Below, piece by piece: positions 1-7,337 of a stretch of 39,945 nucleotides of DNA. Made by a program: the position numbers and the translations under genes. This DNA is from an uncultured Candidatus Saccharibacteria bacterium (GTDB lineage: Bacteria > Patescibacteriota > Saccharimonadia > Saccharimonadales > Saccharimonadaceae), in the NCBI GenBank assembly GCA_938041435.1, contig CALISR010000005.1, positions 1-39,945 of the forward strand, read 5' to 3'. Below the pieces are notes generated by a model. It saw only the letters and a program-made list of their open reading frames with translations. It was not told where the DNA came from and searched no databases. How positions within the stretch are numbered: the stretch's first letter is position 1; each line of letters starts with the position of its first letter.

Positions 1-357
1 ATTGCCTGGCTGCGCCAACAAAGCGCGACGCTGCGCTTGTGTTCCAAGGCGATGATGAAGGCCGGGTTGCTGCGGTACGTGGCAGTTGGCTGGACGGGTT
101 ATGTGCCGCACGAGCTGCACAATATGGAGCTGCACATTCCGCGGCGCTATGCACCACTGCTATGGGGCTGGCCAGGTAAGTTTGTTGACCGGATGGCGGC
201 GGTAAACACGCGAGTAATGTTGGTCGAAGGCGATGGACAGTGGTCAGCTGGGTTTGATACAGCGGAGAGCGTGACGCAGATACCGCCACAGTTTGGCGGG
301 TATGTCTGGACGAACCGGATTGACCGGGTGCAGCCAGTGCTGGCACGGCGGCGCTGA
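1..357 (+). CDS. Glycerophosphodiester phosphodiesterase-like protein, C-terminal part
   Basis: The reading frame is open from base 1 and ends at TGA 355-357, so only the last 118 codons are present and the true start lies outside the window. The visible part has the look of a GDPD TIM-barrel C-terminus: an APLLWGWP segment, a region rich in small residues, then IPPQFGGYVWTNRID near the end, which resembles the 'GG-WTNRID' strand that closes many bacterial GDPD-family proteins. Such enzymes hydrolyse glycerophosphodiesters to glycerol-3-phosphate and an alcohol. The catalytic His/Glu residues would be upstream and cannot be checked, so the family call rests on resemblance of the tail alone. 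A short inverted repeat (TTTGTGT/ACACAAA, about 361-380) follows the stop codon but lacks a T-run. Confidence 0.5.
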   Translation: MAWLRQQSATLRLCSKAMMKAGLLRYVAVGWTGYVPHELHNMELHIPRRYAPLLWGWPGKFVDRMAAVNTRVMLVEGDGQWSAGFDTAESVTQIPPQFGGYVWTNRIDRVQPVLARRR

Positions 358-410
358 GTTTTGTGTGCTTGAACACAAAGTGTGTCGTAAGTAGGCGGCG
401 TGCTTATTCT

Positions 411-437
411 GCTCTTCACTAGTATGGGGAGAAGAGC
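411..437. other. Small inverted repeat between the GDPD-like gene and rclA
   Basis: Arms GCTCTTC (411-417) and GAAGAGC (431-437) form a 7-bp stem with a 13-base loop. There is no T-tract, so it is not a convincing intrinsic terminator. It lies upstream of the rclA promoter and could be an operator, but nothing further supports this. Confidence 0.25.
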
Positions 438-456
438 GAATCACTATTGTAACACA

Positions 457-485
457 TTTACATTAGCTTTCATCTGTGCGATAAT
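457..485 (+). promoter_or_regulatory. Sigma70-type promoter of rclA
   Basis: -35 TTTACA (457-462), 17-base spacer, -10 GATAAT (480-485) preceded by TGC, an extended -10. Predicted transcription start is about base 492, leaving a leader of roughly 14 bases that begins at the Shine-Dalgarno sequence. Confidence 0.6.
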
Positions 486-505
486 CTTACGGAAGGAGAA
501 GTATA

Positions 506-1831
506 ATGCACACACAATTTGATGCACTGATTATTGGTTTTGGTAAGGCGGGCAAGACGCTGGCGGTAGCGCTGGCTGGGGCGGGTCAGCGGGTGGCGCT
601 GGTGGAGCAGTCGCCGCAGATGTATGGTGGGACATGTATTAATATTGCGTGTATTCCAACCAAGACGCTGGTGAGTGCGGCAGCGGCTGGCCAGTCGATC
701 GACGAAGCGTTTGCGCGCAAGACAGCGGTCGTGACCAAGCTTAATAATAAAAACTACCACATGCTCGCGGATAACCCGGGCGTGATGGTTATTGATGGCG
801 TTGCGTCGTTTGTTGATGCGCATACGGTGAGTGTCCAGGCGGGTGAGCAGCGCATTGAGCTGCAGGCAGATCGGTTGTTCATTAATACCGGTGCAGTGCC
901 GGTGATGCCAGCGATTGCTGGCCTTGAGCAATCGGCCCATGTCTATACTAGTACGGAGGCGCTCAACCAGCAGCTGAAGCCACGGCGGCTAGCGGTGATT
1001 GGCGCTGGGCCGATTGGCCTCGAGTTCGCCTCGACCTACGCAGCTCTTGGCGTGGAGGTTACGCTCTATCATCGCCGGGCGCAGCTGCTTCCGCACGAAG
1101 AGCCATCTGTTGCTCAAGCAGTTACCCAGGCTCTGGAAGAGCAGGGTATAACACTTGTGTTTGCATCAGATATACAACAGGTGCGCGATACAGACCAGGG
1201 CGTTGCTGTGATAAGTGGTGGTGATGAGCAAGTATATGATGCCGTGCTCGTGGCCGCTGGTCGTCGGCCTAATACTAGCCAGCTTGGTCTCGCCGCCGCT
1301 GGTGTGGAGACTGATGAGCGCGGCGCGATTATCGTTAATGACCAATTGCAGACCACTCAGCCGCACATTTGGGCACTGGGCGATGTTAATGGTGGGCCGC
1401 AGTATACCTATGTGTCGCTCGACGACTTCCGTATTGTGAAGAGCCAGCTCCTTGGTGATGGTAGCTACACGCGGGCGCAGCGTGCAGTATTGCCTCATGT
1501 GATATTTATGCAGACACCGCTGGCGCGCGTTGGCCTAACCGAAGCAGCAGCTCGCGCCCAGTATGGCGATGATGTGAAGGTTAAAGAGCTGCCGGCAATG
1601 GCGGTGCCGCGCATGCATGTTGATAATAAAACAACGGGGTTACTCAAAGCAGTGGTGCAGCCATCGACAGGCCGCATTCTTGGCGCGACGCTCTTTTGCC
1701 AGCAGGCACCAGAGGTGATTAATACTATCAAAACCGTGATGGATGCTGGCTTGCCCTACACCACGCTGCGCGACCAGATATTCACTCACCCAACGGTGAG
1801 TGAGGCGTTGAATGACCTATTTGCCATCTAG
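506..1831 (+). CDS. rclA: RclA-like FAD/NAD(P) pyridine nucleotide-disulfide oxidoreductase
   Basis: 441 residues, the usual length for class I flavoprotein disulfide reductases. The N-terminus has the dinucleotide fold IIGFGKAGKTLAV (9-21) and the redox pair GGTC44-INIA-C49-IPTK. A second Rossmann motif, VIGAGPIGLEFAS, lies mid-protein. GDVNGGPQYTYVSLDDFRI and the C-terminal HPTVSEALNDLF closely match E. coli RclA as I recall it, more than mercuric reductase or lipoamide dehydrogenase. RclA is known as a hypochlorous-acid-induced, copper-dependent flavoprotein that reduces Cu(II), protecting against oxidant and copper combinations. The start is fixed by GGAAGGAGAA (491-500) before ATG. It is a single-gene unit with its own promoter and a downstream terminator. 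The window also carries csoR and copB, consistent with a copper/oxidant defence role. The product is cytosolic, with no signal peptide. Confidence 0.88.
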   Translation: MHTQFDALIIGFGKAGKTLAVALAGAGQRVALVEQSPQMYGGTCINIACIPTKTLVSAAAAGQSIDEAFARKTAVVTKLNNKNYHMLADNPGVMVIDGVASFVDAHTVSVQAGEQRIELQADRLFINTGAVPVMPAIAGLEQSAHVYTSTEALNQQLKPRRLAVIGAGPIGLEFASTYAALGVEVTLYHRRAQLLPHEEPSVAQAVTQALEEQGITLVFASDIQQVRDTDQGVAVISGGDEQVYDAVLVAAGRRPNTSQLGLAAAGVETDERGAIIVNDQLQTTQPHIWALGDVNGGPQYTYVSLDDFRIVKSQLLGDGSYTRAQRAVLPHVIFMQTPLARVGLTEAAARAQYGDDVKVKELPAMAVPRMHVDNKTTGLLKAVVQPSTGRILGATLFCQQAPEVINTIKTVMDAGLPYTTLRDQIFTHPTVSEALNDLFAI

Positions 1832-1861
1832 GAATAGTAAGTTGTTTCGCTAGCTATGATA

Positions 1862-1889
1862 AAAACCTCCCCGTGTATGGGGAGGTTTT
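1862..1889. terminator. Bidirectional intrinsic terminator
   Basis: A perfect 11-bp stem (1862-1872 with 1879-1889, core CCTCCCC/GGGGAGG) with a 6-base loop, flanked by AAAA on the left and TTTT on the right. It can therefore terminate both rclA (+) and the convergent kinase-fold gene (-). Confidence 0.85.
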
Positions 1890-1908
1890 GTAGTTACTAG
1901 GGTGGTTG

Positions 1909-2856
1909 TTATATAAAATCAGCAATATCATCGCCGCGCGCCAGTGCGATAGTGTCTTCTATATCTAGCTGGTCTAGGTTGTCGTGCGTGCCTGGGCCGG
2001 CTGCTTGTGTTTGCAGGTAGCCATCAACGAACGCATCAATATCCGCTAGGGATGGAGCAAGTGTTAACGTTTCGCGATCGAACATATTGTTCACGTCACT
2101 CAGGCGATCGATGGTAGCATCGCGGCTGTAGCGGATATCGGTGTACGTTTCGGTATCCAGGTGGCGGGTGGCACCACGTGAATCAAGCGCAAAATTCTTG
2201 GCCTGGGCATCGCCATGGATAAAGCCATGGTTGTGGAGCTCCGCCATTGCGCGGCCCGCTACCTGGTACATAGCCCGGCGAGTTTCTGCTGGAGTGTTGG
2301 GGTTCCATAGGTAGTTATCGAGTGTGTTGACGTTATGTTCGTAACGGCTTAACACGCCAACGCGCTGCGCCCCCCTGGCGGTATTCTCTGCACGAATAAA
2401 GCCAAGCGGTGTATAGACTTTGTGCTCGCCAAAGCGCTCATTTACAGCCTTGGCTGCTAAGAACTCGCGACTGGCCGTAATGGGGTGCACATACTTAACA
2501 GCCACGAGCTCGGTGATGGTACCGGCTTCTGGCTGCGCCATATGGAGCTGGCCAAAGGCAACCTCGGTGCGGCTATGCTGGCGGCCGCGCTCCAGGCCGG
2601 GTACCTGGTTGAGGCTGTAGTTGTGTAAATTCTGGTTATTCACTGTGGCGGCAATACCAGACAACTCTGGCGGTAACAAGAGCAAATCACCTGTTGTAAG
2701 ACTACCAAGCTTACGGATGAGTCGTTCATTACGAAAATCGCGTTTTGCGGCTGTTTCGCTGGTGGGAATATATTTCTTTTTAAGGTAGTCAACGGTGTTG
2801 ATTTGTTGAATGGGATCACCATCGATAATTAAGGTGGGTGCTATCTTCTCACTCAT
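1909..2856 (-). CDS. Protein kinase-fold (APH/Ser-Thr kinase-like) protein
   Basis: 315 residues from ATG 2856. A longer frame to 2931 exists, but the promoter at 2864-2892 lies inside that extension, so the shorter start is preferred. Kinase-fold landmarks are visible in order: VAVK121 (ATP-binding lysine), a helix with E131, the catalytic loop FIHGD216AQAKN221, and LD234TE in the metal-binding (DFG) position. The HGD loop followed by DTE looks more like aminoglycoside/small-molecule phosphotransferases than classic Ser/Thr kinases. About 90 residues precede the kinase core and match nothing I recognise. The N-terminal glycine-rich loop is not obvious. It has no signal peptide or membrane segment. 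It is a single gene on the minus strand, convergent with rclA. The substrate cannot be inferred. Confidence 0.6.
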   Translation of the reverse strand: MSEKIAPTLIIDGDPIQQINTVDYLKKKYIPTSETAAKRDFRNERLIRKLGSLTTGDLLLLPPELSGIAATVNNQNLHNYSLNQVPGLERGRQHSRTEVAFGQLHMAQPEAGTITELVAVKYVHPITASREFLAAKAVNERFGEHKVYTPLGFIRAENTARGAQRVGVLSRYEHNVNTLDNYLWNPNTPAETRRAMYQVAGRAMAELHNHGFIHGDAQAKNFALDSRGATRHLDTETYTDIRYSRDATIDRLSDVNNMFDRETLTLAPSLADIDAFVDGYLQTQAAGPGTHDNLDQLDIEDTIALARGDDIADFI

Positions 2857-2863
2857 ATCTGTA

Positions 2864-2892
2864 TATTTACCATAAAAATAATGGATAGTCAA
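2864..2892 (-). promoter_or_regulatory. Promoter for leaderless kinase-fold transcript
   Basis: On the minus strand: -35 TTGACT (2887-2892), 17-base spacer, -10 TAAATA (2864-2869), then 7 bases to ATG 2856. The predicted start of transcription falls on or next to the start codon, and no Shine-Dalgarno sequence is present. Confidence 0.6.
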
Positions 2893-2956
2893 TATATGCG
2901 TACAAATCTCCCTACCTTTGCAACATCCCAACAGGTGTCCGTAGCTGTATGCCTAA

Positions 2957-3118
2957 GTGTATGCGCTATTTATTGCTCGCCAATCTTACGATGAGAGAAT
3001 GCGTTGTGTGTTGGAGACCCTGGAGGGACAGAAGCGGCTTGATGATCTTCTCGAATTTCTCACACAGGAAGATGAAAAAGAGCGGCGTTCTTGGGAGCAG
3101 CAAGATCAAGGCGAATAA
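2957..3118 (+). CDS. Possible small protein (53 residues), GTG start
   Basis: An open frame runs from GTG 2957 (after an in-frame stop at 2954) to TAA 3116-3118. The second half is very polar and helix-forming (LEGQKRLDDLLEFLTQEDEK), with a natural amino-acid mixture, unlike the overlapping frame starting at 2949, whose composition looks random. An internal ATG at 2999 could give a 39-residue form. I see no convincing Shine-Dalgarno sequence or -10 element at the right distance, and I do not recognise the protein. It fills most of the 314-base stretch between two minus-strand genes. It may be a remnant of a longer gene. Confidence 0.3.
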   Translation: MYALFIARQSYDERMRCVLETLEGQKRLDDLLEFLTQEDEKERRSWEQQDQGE

Positions 3119-3170
3119 CAACCTTATAGCCCATCAAGTAGTAAAACTTCCGTAGCTATGGGAATGACAA

Positions 3171-3743
3171 CTACGCTGCCCGAAACTCATACACAAACGC
3201 ACCTGTCCTTTGTGAGAGGCAGATGATGTCTAGGTCGGGCGAGCCGTGTTTGTCTGGAAGTGTTTGGCCAAGATAATGGAAGCGAATAATACACGAGCTA
3301 TCTGGTGTAGCGACCGAGCTCAGCAGAGCACGTGCGTGGCCAGACACCTGCTCTGAAGAATCAAGCGGCAATGTGCGCCCAAGCTGCGAATATGCCATCC
3401 ACCCCGTGCAGCCAAATTTGCAATCGCGAAATAGCTGGCTAGCGAGCAGACGCTGGCGTGCGGCTGCATCTGTAATCGTGCCAATGACGATGCCGCCTGG
3501 CCCATCAATGTTGATAAATTCACCGCGGCTTAGGGTAATATCGAGCGACTGCGTGGCCTCGCTTTTCACTCGCTGCGTGAGCTCCTTCGTGGCATTCGTC
3601 CAGAGTGGCTCGGGTCGTACTGCGTGCAGGGTAGCGCTTATGCCAACGCCCGCCATGATGAGAAGAATAATCACCACAAGCGGCAGCCACATATGGCGGA
3701 GAAGGGTGAGAAAGGTGGCGAGTGTATTGCGCATGTATTTCAT
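3171..3743 (-). CDS. Uncharacterised single-pass membrane protein
   Basis: 190 residues. Residues about 18-38 form one strong hydrophobic segment (WLPLVVIILLIMAGVGISA) after a short basic N-terminus, so the remaining roughly 150 residues are probably outside the membrane. That part contains three cysteines in the middle and later half (in CKFGC and SSCIIRF), possibly disulfide-bonded, and a GGIVIGTI stretch. I do not recognise a domain. Its own promoter sits directly upstream, so it is not simply the third gene of the SipW unit that ends 85 bases away, although its position suggests a related surface role. The start is ATG 3743 from promoter placement. An in-frame ATG three codons later is the alternative. 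Confidence 0.55.
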   Translation of the reverse strand: MKYMRNTLATFLTLLRHMWLPLVVIILLIMAGVGISATLHAVRPEPLWTNATKELTQRVKSEATQSLDITLSRGEFINIDGPGGIVIGTITDAAARQRLLASQLFRDCKFGCTGWMAYSQLGRTLPLDSSEQVSGHARALLSSVATPDSSCIIRFHYLGQTLPDKHGSPDLDIICLSQRTGAFVYEFRAA

Positions 3744-3749
3744 GTATTT

Positions 3750-3778
3750 AGTATATATCAGGCACTGGATGCTTGCAA
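3750..3778 (-). promoter_or_regulatory. Strong promoter placed for a leaderless transcript
   Basis: Minus strand: -35 TTGCAA (3773-3778), exactly 17 bases, -10 TATACT (3750-3755), then 6 bases to ATG 3743. Transcription should begin on the A of the start codon. Confidence 0.7.
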
Positions 3779-3828
3779 TGAGAGCAAAACGATGTAATAG
3801 CTAAAGATATGTTGTTGCGCTGCGTGCG

Positions 3829-5502
3829 CTATTTTGTGCCAGCAAGGTAGATTTCTTGCACCTGAGCATCGCTTAGAGCAGTGGTGTGGACAGCCCCAAA
3901 CTGCATCATGCCAGTAAAGAATGTGTTGGTGCTGTTAATAGGTGTGTCATCGCCATTACGCCACTCGCTAAAGCGTCCACAGCCAAACTTCCAGTAGCCG
4001 CGGAAGTTTTGGGCCTGCGTGACACTTGGGTCGTGAGCAACCAGTGCGCCATCGGCATAGAGCCGCATCCCTTGTGGTGAGAGTGAAGCGGCGACGTGGT
4101 GCCACTTGCCATCGGCGTAATTCTTGCCGGCTGGTGAGAAGACTGAACGCGTGGCATTGGGCCACACTGCAAAGGCAATGCGCCCTTGCTTGTCGAGAAA
4201 GAGGACACGGTCTAAGCTTGGGTCGGCGCCATTGTCTGGTGTGCTAGTAAAGCCAGCAATGCGCCCATTATCTGCCCCATATTTGCTGGTATTAAACCAG
4301 ACAGAGAGGGTGAAGGTAGTGGGGTTGTCGATGGCTGTGGGGTAGGCGAGACAGGTGTCTTTGAAGAGGGTGCTGCGCACACGGTCGCGCCGGCAGGCAA
4401 ATGACTGCGAACCATGAGCGGCTGCCGTGCGAGTGAGCCAAGCGCCCTTATTGTCATTACCAGATAGGTCGCGCTCGGTAGTGCCAGTATCGAAGAATGT
4501 CATGCCGTAGATGAAGAGCGCCTGCGAGGGGGCAGTGAGCTTGGTGGCATCAGTACAGTTGTAGAGCACTGGGCGGGCGGTATTAGTATTGTTGTTGATC
4601 GTACCCGAAAACGCTCCGCTCGTTAGATAAAAGTTATGAAAGATAATGAAGCATATCCCTACCAGGGTAATAATTGCTGCGACGATGATAGAAGTGACAG
4701 GCAATGGTTGCGGTGCGCTATCGGCTGGAGTGGGCCGAGATAGCTGGCGAAGGCCGTAGAGCATGAGGCCAAAGGGGATAAGACAAATGAGCATAATGCA
4801 CAGGATAACCCATGCCGTGTAATGAATCGTTGGCATGAAAAAATACTGCCCATGGCTATTTTGCACCGAGACGGTAATGGTAGCATCTTGGCCGGGGTAG
4901 AGCACTGTGCCGACTGCGTCGATTGGAAAGACGCCAGTGTTGACGATGTGCATAAGGGCGCCTTTGTCTGAGGGGAGAACGCTGAGCACACTAAAGTTGA
5001 TCCACGGATGAAACCACAGCGACACAGCGCAGAGCACCAGCGTCATACCAATAATCCGATAATACCAGCGCCACGTTGGGCGAGCTCGGCGGGTGGCTAG
5101 ATGGATGATGAGCCAGCCAATCACCACCCATGGCGCCATCAGCCATACCCAGCCAAGCCATGGGTTGATGAAAATTGCTTTGCCGATGATGGCGCTGTGC
5201 TCGATGGGGAGTGGATCGGCCGCGTGGTTGAGGTCGCCCTTGGTGAGGATGCGCTGGTTGGTGATAGATTGAATTCGATGAGTATACGTCCGACCGTGGC
5301 GCTGGAAGGTGATGATATCGCCGGGGTGGTAGCTGCTAGCTGGCTGGGTAACGACGAGCGAGCCAACTGGTGCGGCAGTCGCCATGCTCGGCGTTGTGAC
5401 AAAAAAGATACGCATGCCGAGCGCCATCATCACGGCAACGAAGCCTCCAAGACAGAGGCTTAGGATAGTGATGATAATTATTCGTTGCCGCGGCATGCGC
5501 AT
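3829..5502 (-). CDS. SipW-type signal peptidase I fused to LamG-like domain
   Basis: 557 residues. Residues 1-35 hold a membrane anchor; TPS39M gives the catalytic serine; HPGDIITF is box C; YTH75RI carries the histidine that replaces lysine in the SipW/ER-type S26B peptidases; KGD90-LNHAAD96 supplies the acidic residue. Two helices follow (about 115-135 and 150-167), then a 60-residue extracytoplasmic segment and two more helices (about 228-250 and 268-289). Residues about 330-557 look like a LamG/concanavalin-type lectin fold (TLSVWFNTS, KWHHVAASL, LYADGALVA). The fusion is unusual: SipW is normally under 200 residues. Residues 290-310 resemble the SipW-dependent cleavage region of the neighbouring substrate, so self-release of the lectin domain is conceivable (inference). 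The start has GGAG upstream and lies 18 bases after the TasA-like gene, so the two are co-transcribed. Confidence 0.8.
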   Translation of the reverse strand: MRMPRQRIIIITILSLCLGGFVAVMMALGMRIFFVTTPSMATAAPVGSLVVTQPASSYHPGDIITFQRHGRTYTHRIQSITNQRILTKGDLNHAADPLPIEHSAIIGKAIFINPWLGWVWLMAPWVVIGWLIIHLATRRARPTWRWYYRIIGMTLVLCAVSLWFHPWINFSVLSVLPSDKGALMHIVNTGVFPIDAVGTVLYPGQDATITVSVQNSHGQYFFMPTIHYTAWVILCIMLICLIPFGLMLYGLRQLSRPTPADSAPQPLPVTSIIVAAIITLVGICFIIFHNFYLTSGAFSGTINNNTNTARPVLYNCTDATKLTAPSQALFIYGMTFFDTGTTERDLSGNDNKGAWLTRTAAAHGSQSFACRRDRVRSTLFKDTCLAYPTAIDNPTTFTLSVWFNTSKYGADNGRIAGFTSTPDNGADPSLDRVLFLDKQGRIAFAVWPNATRSVFSPAGKNYADGKWHHVAASLSPQGMRLYADGALVAHDPSVTQAQNFRGYWKFGCGRFSEWRNGDDTPINSTNTFFTGMMQFGAVHTTALSDAQVQEIYLAGTK

Positions 5503-5520
5503 TGTCCTACTCCAGAGGAA

Positions 5521-6174
5521 TTACGCGCCAAATGTCCACGTCAGTGGTTGCGAGACCTGCAGACCTTGGTAGGTTGGGCCAGCACTGGCGTCGAGCGACA
5601 CCTCAAAGGTGATCGGCACACTCTCGCCAGCGTCAATGGTTGCTTTGCTGAGCTTGGCGAGGAGATCGATTGCACCGCCTGTTTGCAGTTGTGCGGCAGT
5701 ACCCGTAAAGAGCGTGCTGCTGCCTGACTTGATGGCTACCTTAACCTTGCTGCAGAGGTCGGTTGCATTACCCGCGAGAGAAGCACCAGGCACTTTGGAC
5801 TGGCTGCATGTGCCAGGGTTGAGGCTAAAGGATGTTGCGGCCACGCTACCCGTGTTTTGCAGAGTAATGTTGGTTGTTTTGGCCGGGCCACCAGCAACGA
5901 GTGCGGTATCGGCGCCACCATATTTGTTAATGGTAGAGCAGGTGGCAGAGTTCGTCGCCGCGCCAGCACCATCTGTGCTATTGCAGGTGTAGGTGCCCGA
6001 GGTCTCCTTCATGGTGAGTGTGCCGGTTGAGGCGCTGTTGACGGTGTTTTGGATGCTTGCTGCAAAGCCCGCGAAGGTTGGCGTGAAGGTGAAGGCGACG
6101 AGTAATGCACCGACAATCCCCGTTGAGATAAGACCAATCCGCTTCTTGCCCTGGCCAGCTTGAGTTGCAATCAT
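5521..6174 (-). CDS. TasA/camelysin-like SipW-dependent secreted protein
   Basis: 217 residues. ATG 6174 is chosen over the longer frame because AAGGGGG precedes it at a good distance. The N-terminus has KKR, then a hydrophobic stretch (LISTGIVGALLVAFTF), then TFAGFAASIQNTVNSASTG, the pattern of SipW-cognate signal peptides in TasA, CalY and related proteins. The mature part is rich in Ser, Thr, Ala and Gly, with paired cysteines and repeated beta-type segments (TTNITLQNTGSVAATSF), as expected for an extracellular fibre or pilin-like beta-sandwich. It ends QPLTWTFGA without an LPxTG signal. The SipW-type peptidase lies immediately downstream in the same unit and is its probable processing enzyme. 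The role, by analogy with TasA, is a surface filament or matrix protein, possibly for host-cell attachment (inference). Confidence 0.72.
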   Translation of the reverse strand: MIATQAGQGKKRIGLISTGIVGALLVAFTFTPTFAGFAASIQNTVNSASTGTLTMKETSGTYTCNSTDGAGAATNSATCSTINKYGGADTALVAGGPAKTTNITLQNTGSVAATSFSLNPGTCSQSKVPGASLAGNATDLCSKVKVAIKSGSSTLFTGTAAQLQTGGAIDLLAKLSKATIDAGESVPITFEVSLDASAGPTYQGLQVSQPLTWTFGA

Positions 6175-6205
6175 AAAAATCCCCCTTATGGTTATATTAG
6201 CTATA

Positions 6206-6234
6206 AGTGTACCAAAAGCATGAGCGTTATACAA
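6206..6234 (-). promoter_or_regulatory. Promoter of the tasA-like/sipW-LamG unit
   Basis: Minus strand: -35 TTGTAT (6229-6234), 17-base spacer, -10 TACACT (6206-6211). The predicted leader is about 25 bases and contains the Shine-Dalgarno sequence. Confidence 0.5.
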
Positions 6235-6585
6235 GACAGTAGATTACTGATTGTTGTGCGTATAGTGTGATAGCTAAATTTATTAAATCATCAGATGTAA
6301 GCGGTGGCTTTACTAGTTTGCTCATCCCTCCTTCGGGGTGACAGAAAGATCGATTTGGTATTTTCTATAGATTGGTCTCTTCCATTGGCGCCAAAAGCCT
6401 GATGAAGTAGGTAATAAACTTTTCCTCGACATATGGCAGAGCAGCGAGAGAAAGGTTGTTGCAAGAAATATTGCTTGTACAAACATATCATGTCTGTACC
6501 TCTGTTTTGCTATGGTGGCTCGTGCGAGAGAAGCGGCTGCAACACTGTTATATCGCCAGCCTACCTGCCCAGCTTCCCACAAACC
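6235..6585. other. Gene-poor intergenic stretch between divergent units
   Basis: About 350 bases between the tasA-like promoter and the tetR promoter. On the minus strand a frame from TTG 6582 ends at TGA 6322-6324, and this TGA overlaps (ATGA) the ATG of a 32-residue frame ending inside the tasA-like promoter region. The overlap is the only coding-like feature; the amino-acid content does not look convincing. The segment around 6325-6350 (CACCCCGAAGGAGGG on the minus strand) has the flavour of dispersed intergenic repeats. I see no RNA gene. Confidence 0.35.
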
Positions 6586-6594
6586 TGCTATAAT
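6586..6594 (+). promoter_or_regulatory. Extended -10 promoter of tetR
   Basis: TGC followed by TATAAT (6589-6594), with no good -35. The transcript would have a leader of about 60 bases in which GCGTTATC (from about 6620) can pair with GATAGCGC before the ribosome site. Confidence 0.5.
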
Positions 6595-6659
6595 AGAATA
6601 TGAGTAGAAAGTAAAGAGGCGTTATCGTCTAGGATAGCGCGAGCGGAGGTCGGAGCGAT

Positions 6660-7232
6660 ATGGCAATCAGTCAGGCGAAACTAATTCAGGCAGCGCGGCG
6701 AGTCTTTGCCCAGGACGGCTACAAGGCGGCATCGATTGTGGAGATTGCTCAGGTGGCGGGCATTGCGGTGGGTGGTGTGTATTTACTCTATCCGTCTAAG
6801 CTGGAGCTCTTCCTTGCGGTCTATCGTGCGGAGGACGAGAAGACGAAGAACCGGATTGTTGGACGGATCGATTGGTCGCAGCCGCAGGCAGCCTTCGCGG
6901 CTTATCTACGTGCCACGACGCAAGCCATGCGGCGTAATAAAATCCTCGCCGAGTGGCAGAGTGATGTGCCTGGCGAGCAGGTGCGCCAAGCCTACCAAGA
7001 CGAGGCCAAGCAAGCAGGAGCAGGTCATAATCTGGCGCTGCGTGGCGAGTTCTTTGCCGAGCAGGTGCAGCAGTGGCGCCGCGATGGCATACTGCGGTCA
7101 GGCGCGACTGACCAGATAATTGGCGAGCTCTTTACGGCAATGGCGGCGATTGATACGCTAGAGGGTATCGCCCCAAAGACGATGAAGTTTATGGTTGATG
7201 CGGTGCTTGAGCAGTTGTTTGTGAGTGAATAG
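6660..7232 (+). CDS. TetR/AcrR-family transcriptional regulator
   Basis: 190 residues, normal for the family. The N-terminal helix-turn-helix is clear: LIQAARRVFAQDGYKAASIVEIAQVAGIAVGGVYLLYPSK with the following KLELFLAVY helix, ending near residue 55. The C-terminal ligand domain is helical and variable, as usual. ATG 6660 has GGAG at about 6650. Targets are not evident: the next gene on the same strand (corA-like) has its own promoter and the upstream gene is divergent, so either autoregulation or control of a distant transporter is possible. No clear palindrome was found near its promoter beyond the leader hairpin. Confidence 0.85.
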   Translation: MAISQAKLIQAARRVFAQDGYKAASIVEIAQVAGIAVGGVYLLYPSKLELFLAVYRAEDEKTKNRIVGRIDWSQPQAAFAAYLRATTQAMRRNKILAEWQSDVPGEQVRQAYQDEAKQAGAGHNLALRGEFFAEQVQQWRRDGILRSGATDQIIGELFTAMAAIDTLEGIAPKTMKFMVDAVLEQLFVSE

Positions 7233-7298
7233 TCGTCGCTATACGTCGTTATAAAGTAATGAACGATGCAGCACGCAGAAGCGAACCTGTCGTATTAT

Positions 7299-7327
7299 TT
7301 GCAATTATGACTGCTTCATCGTATACT
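7299..7327 (+). promoter_or_regulatory. Promoter of corA-like gene, near-leaderless
   Basis: -35 TTGCAA (7299-7304), exactly 17 bases, -10 TATACT (7322-7327), then 10 bases to ATG 7338. The predicted leader is about 4 bases and there is no Shine-Dalgarno sequence. Both boxes are identical to those of the promoter at 3750-3778. Confidence 0.7.
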
Positions 7328-7337
7328 TATCACTAGT

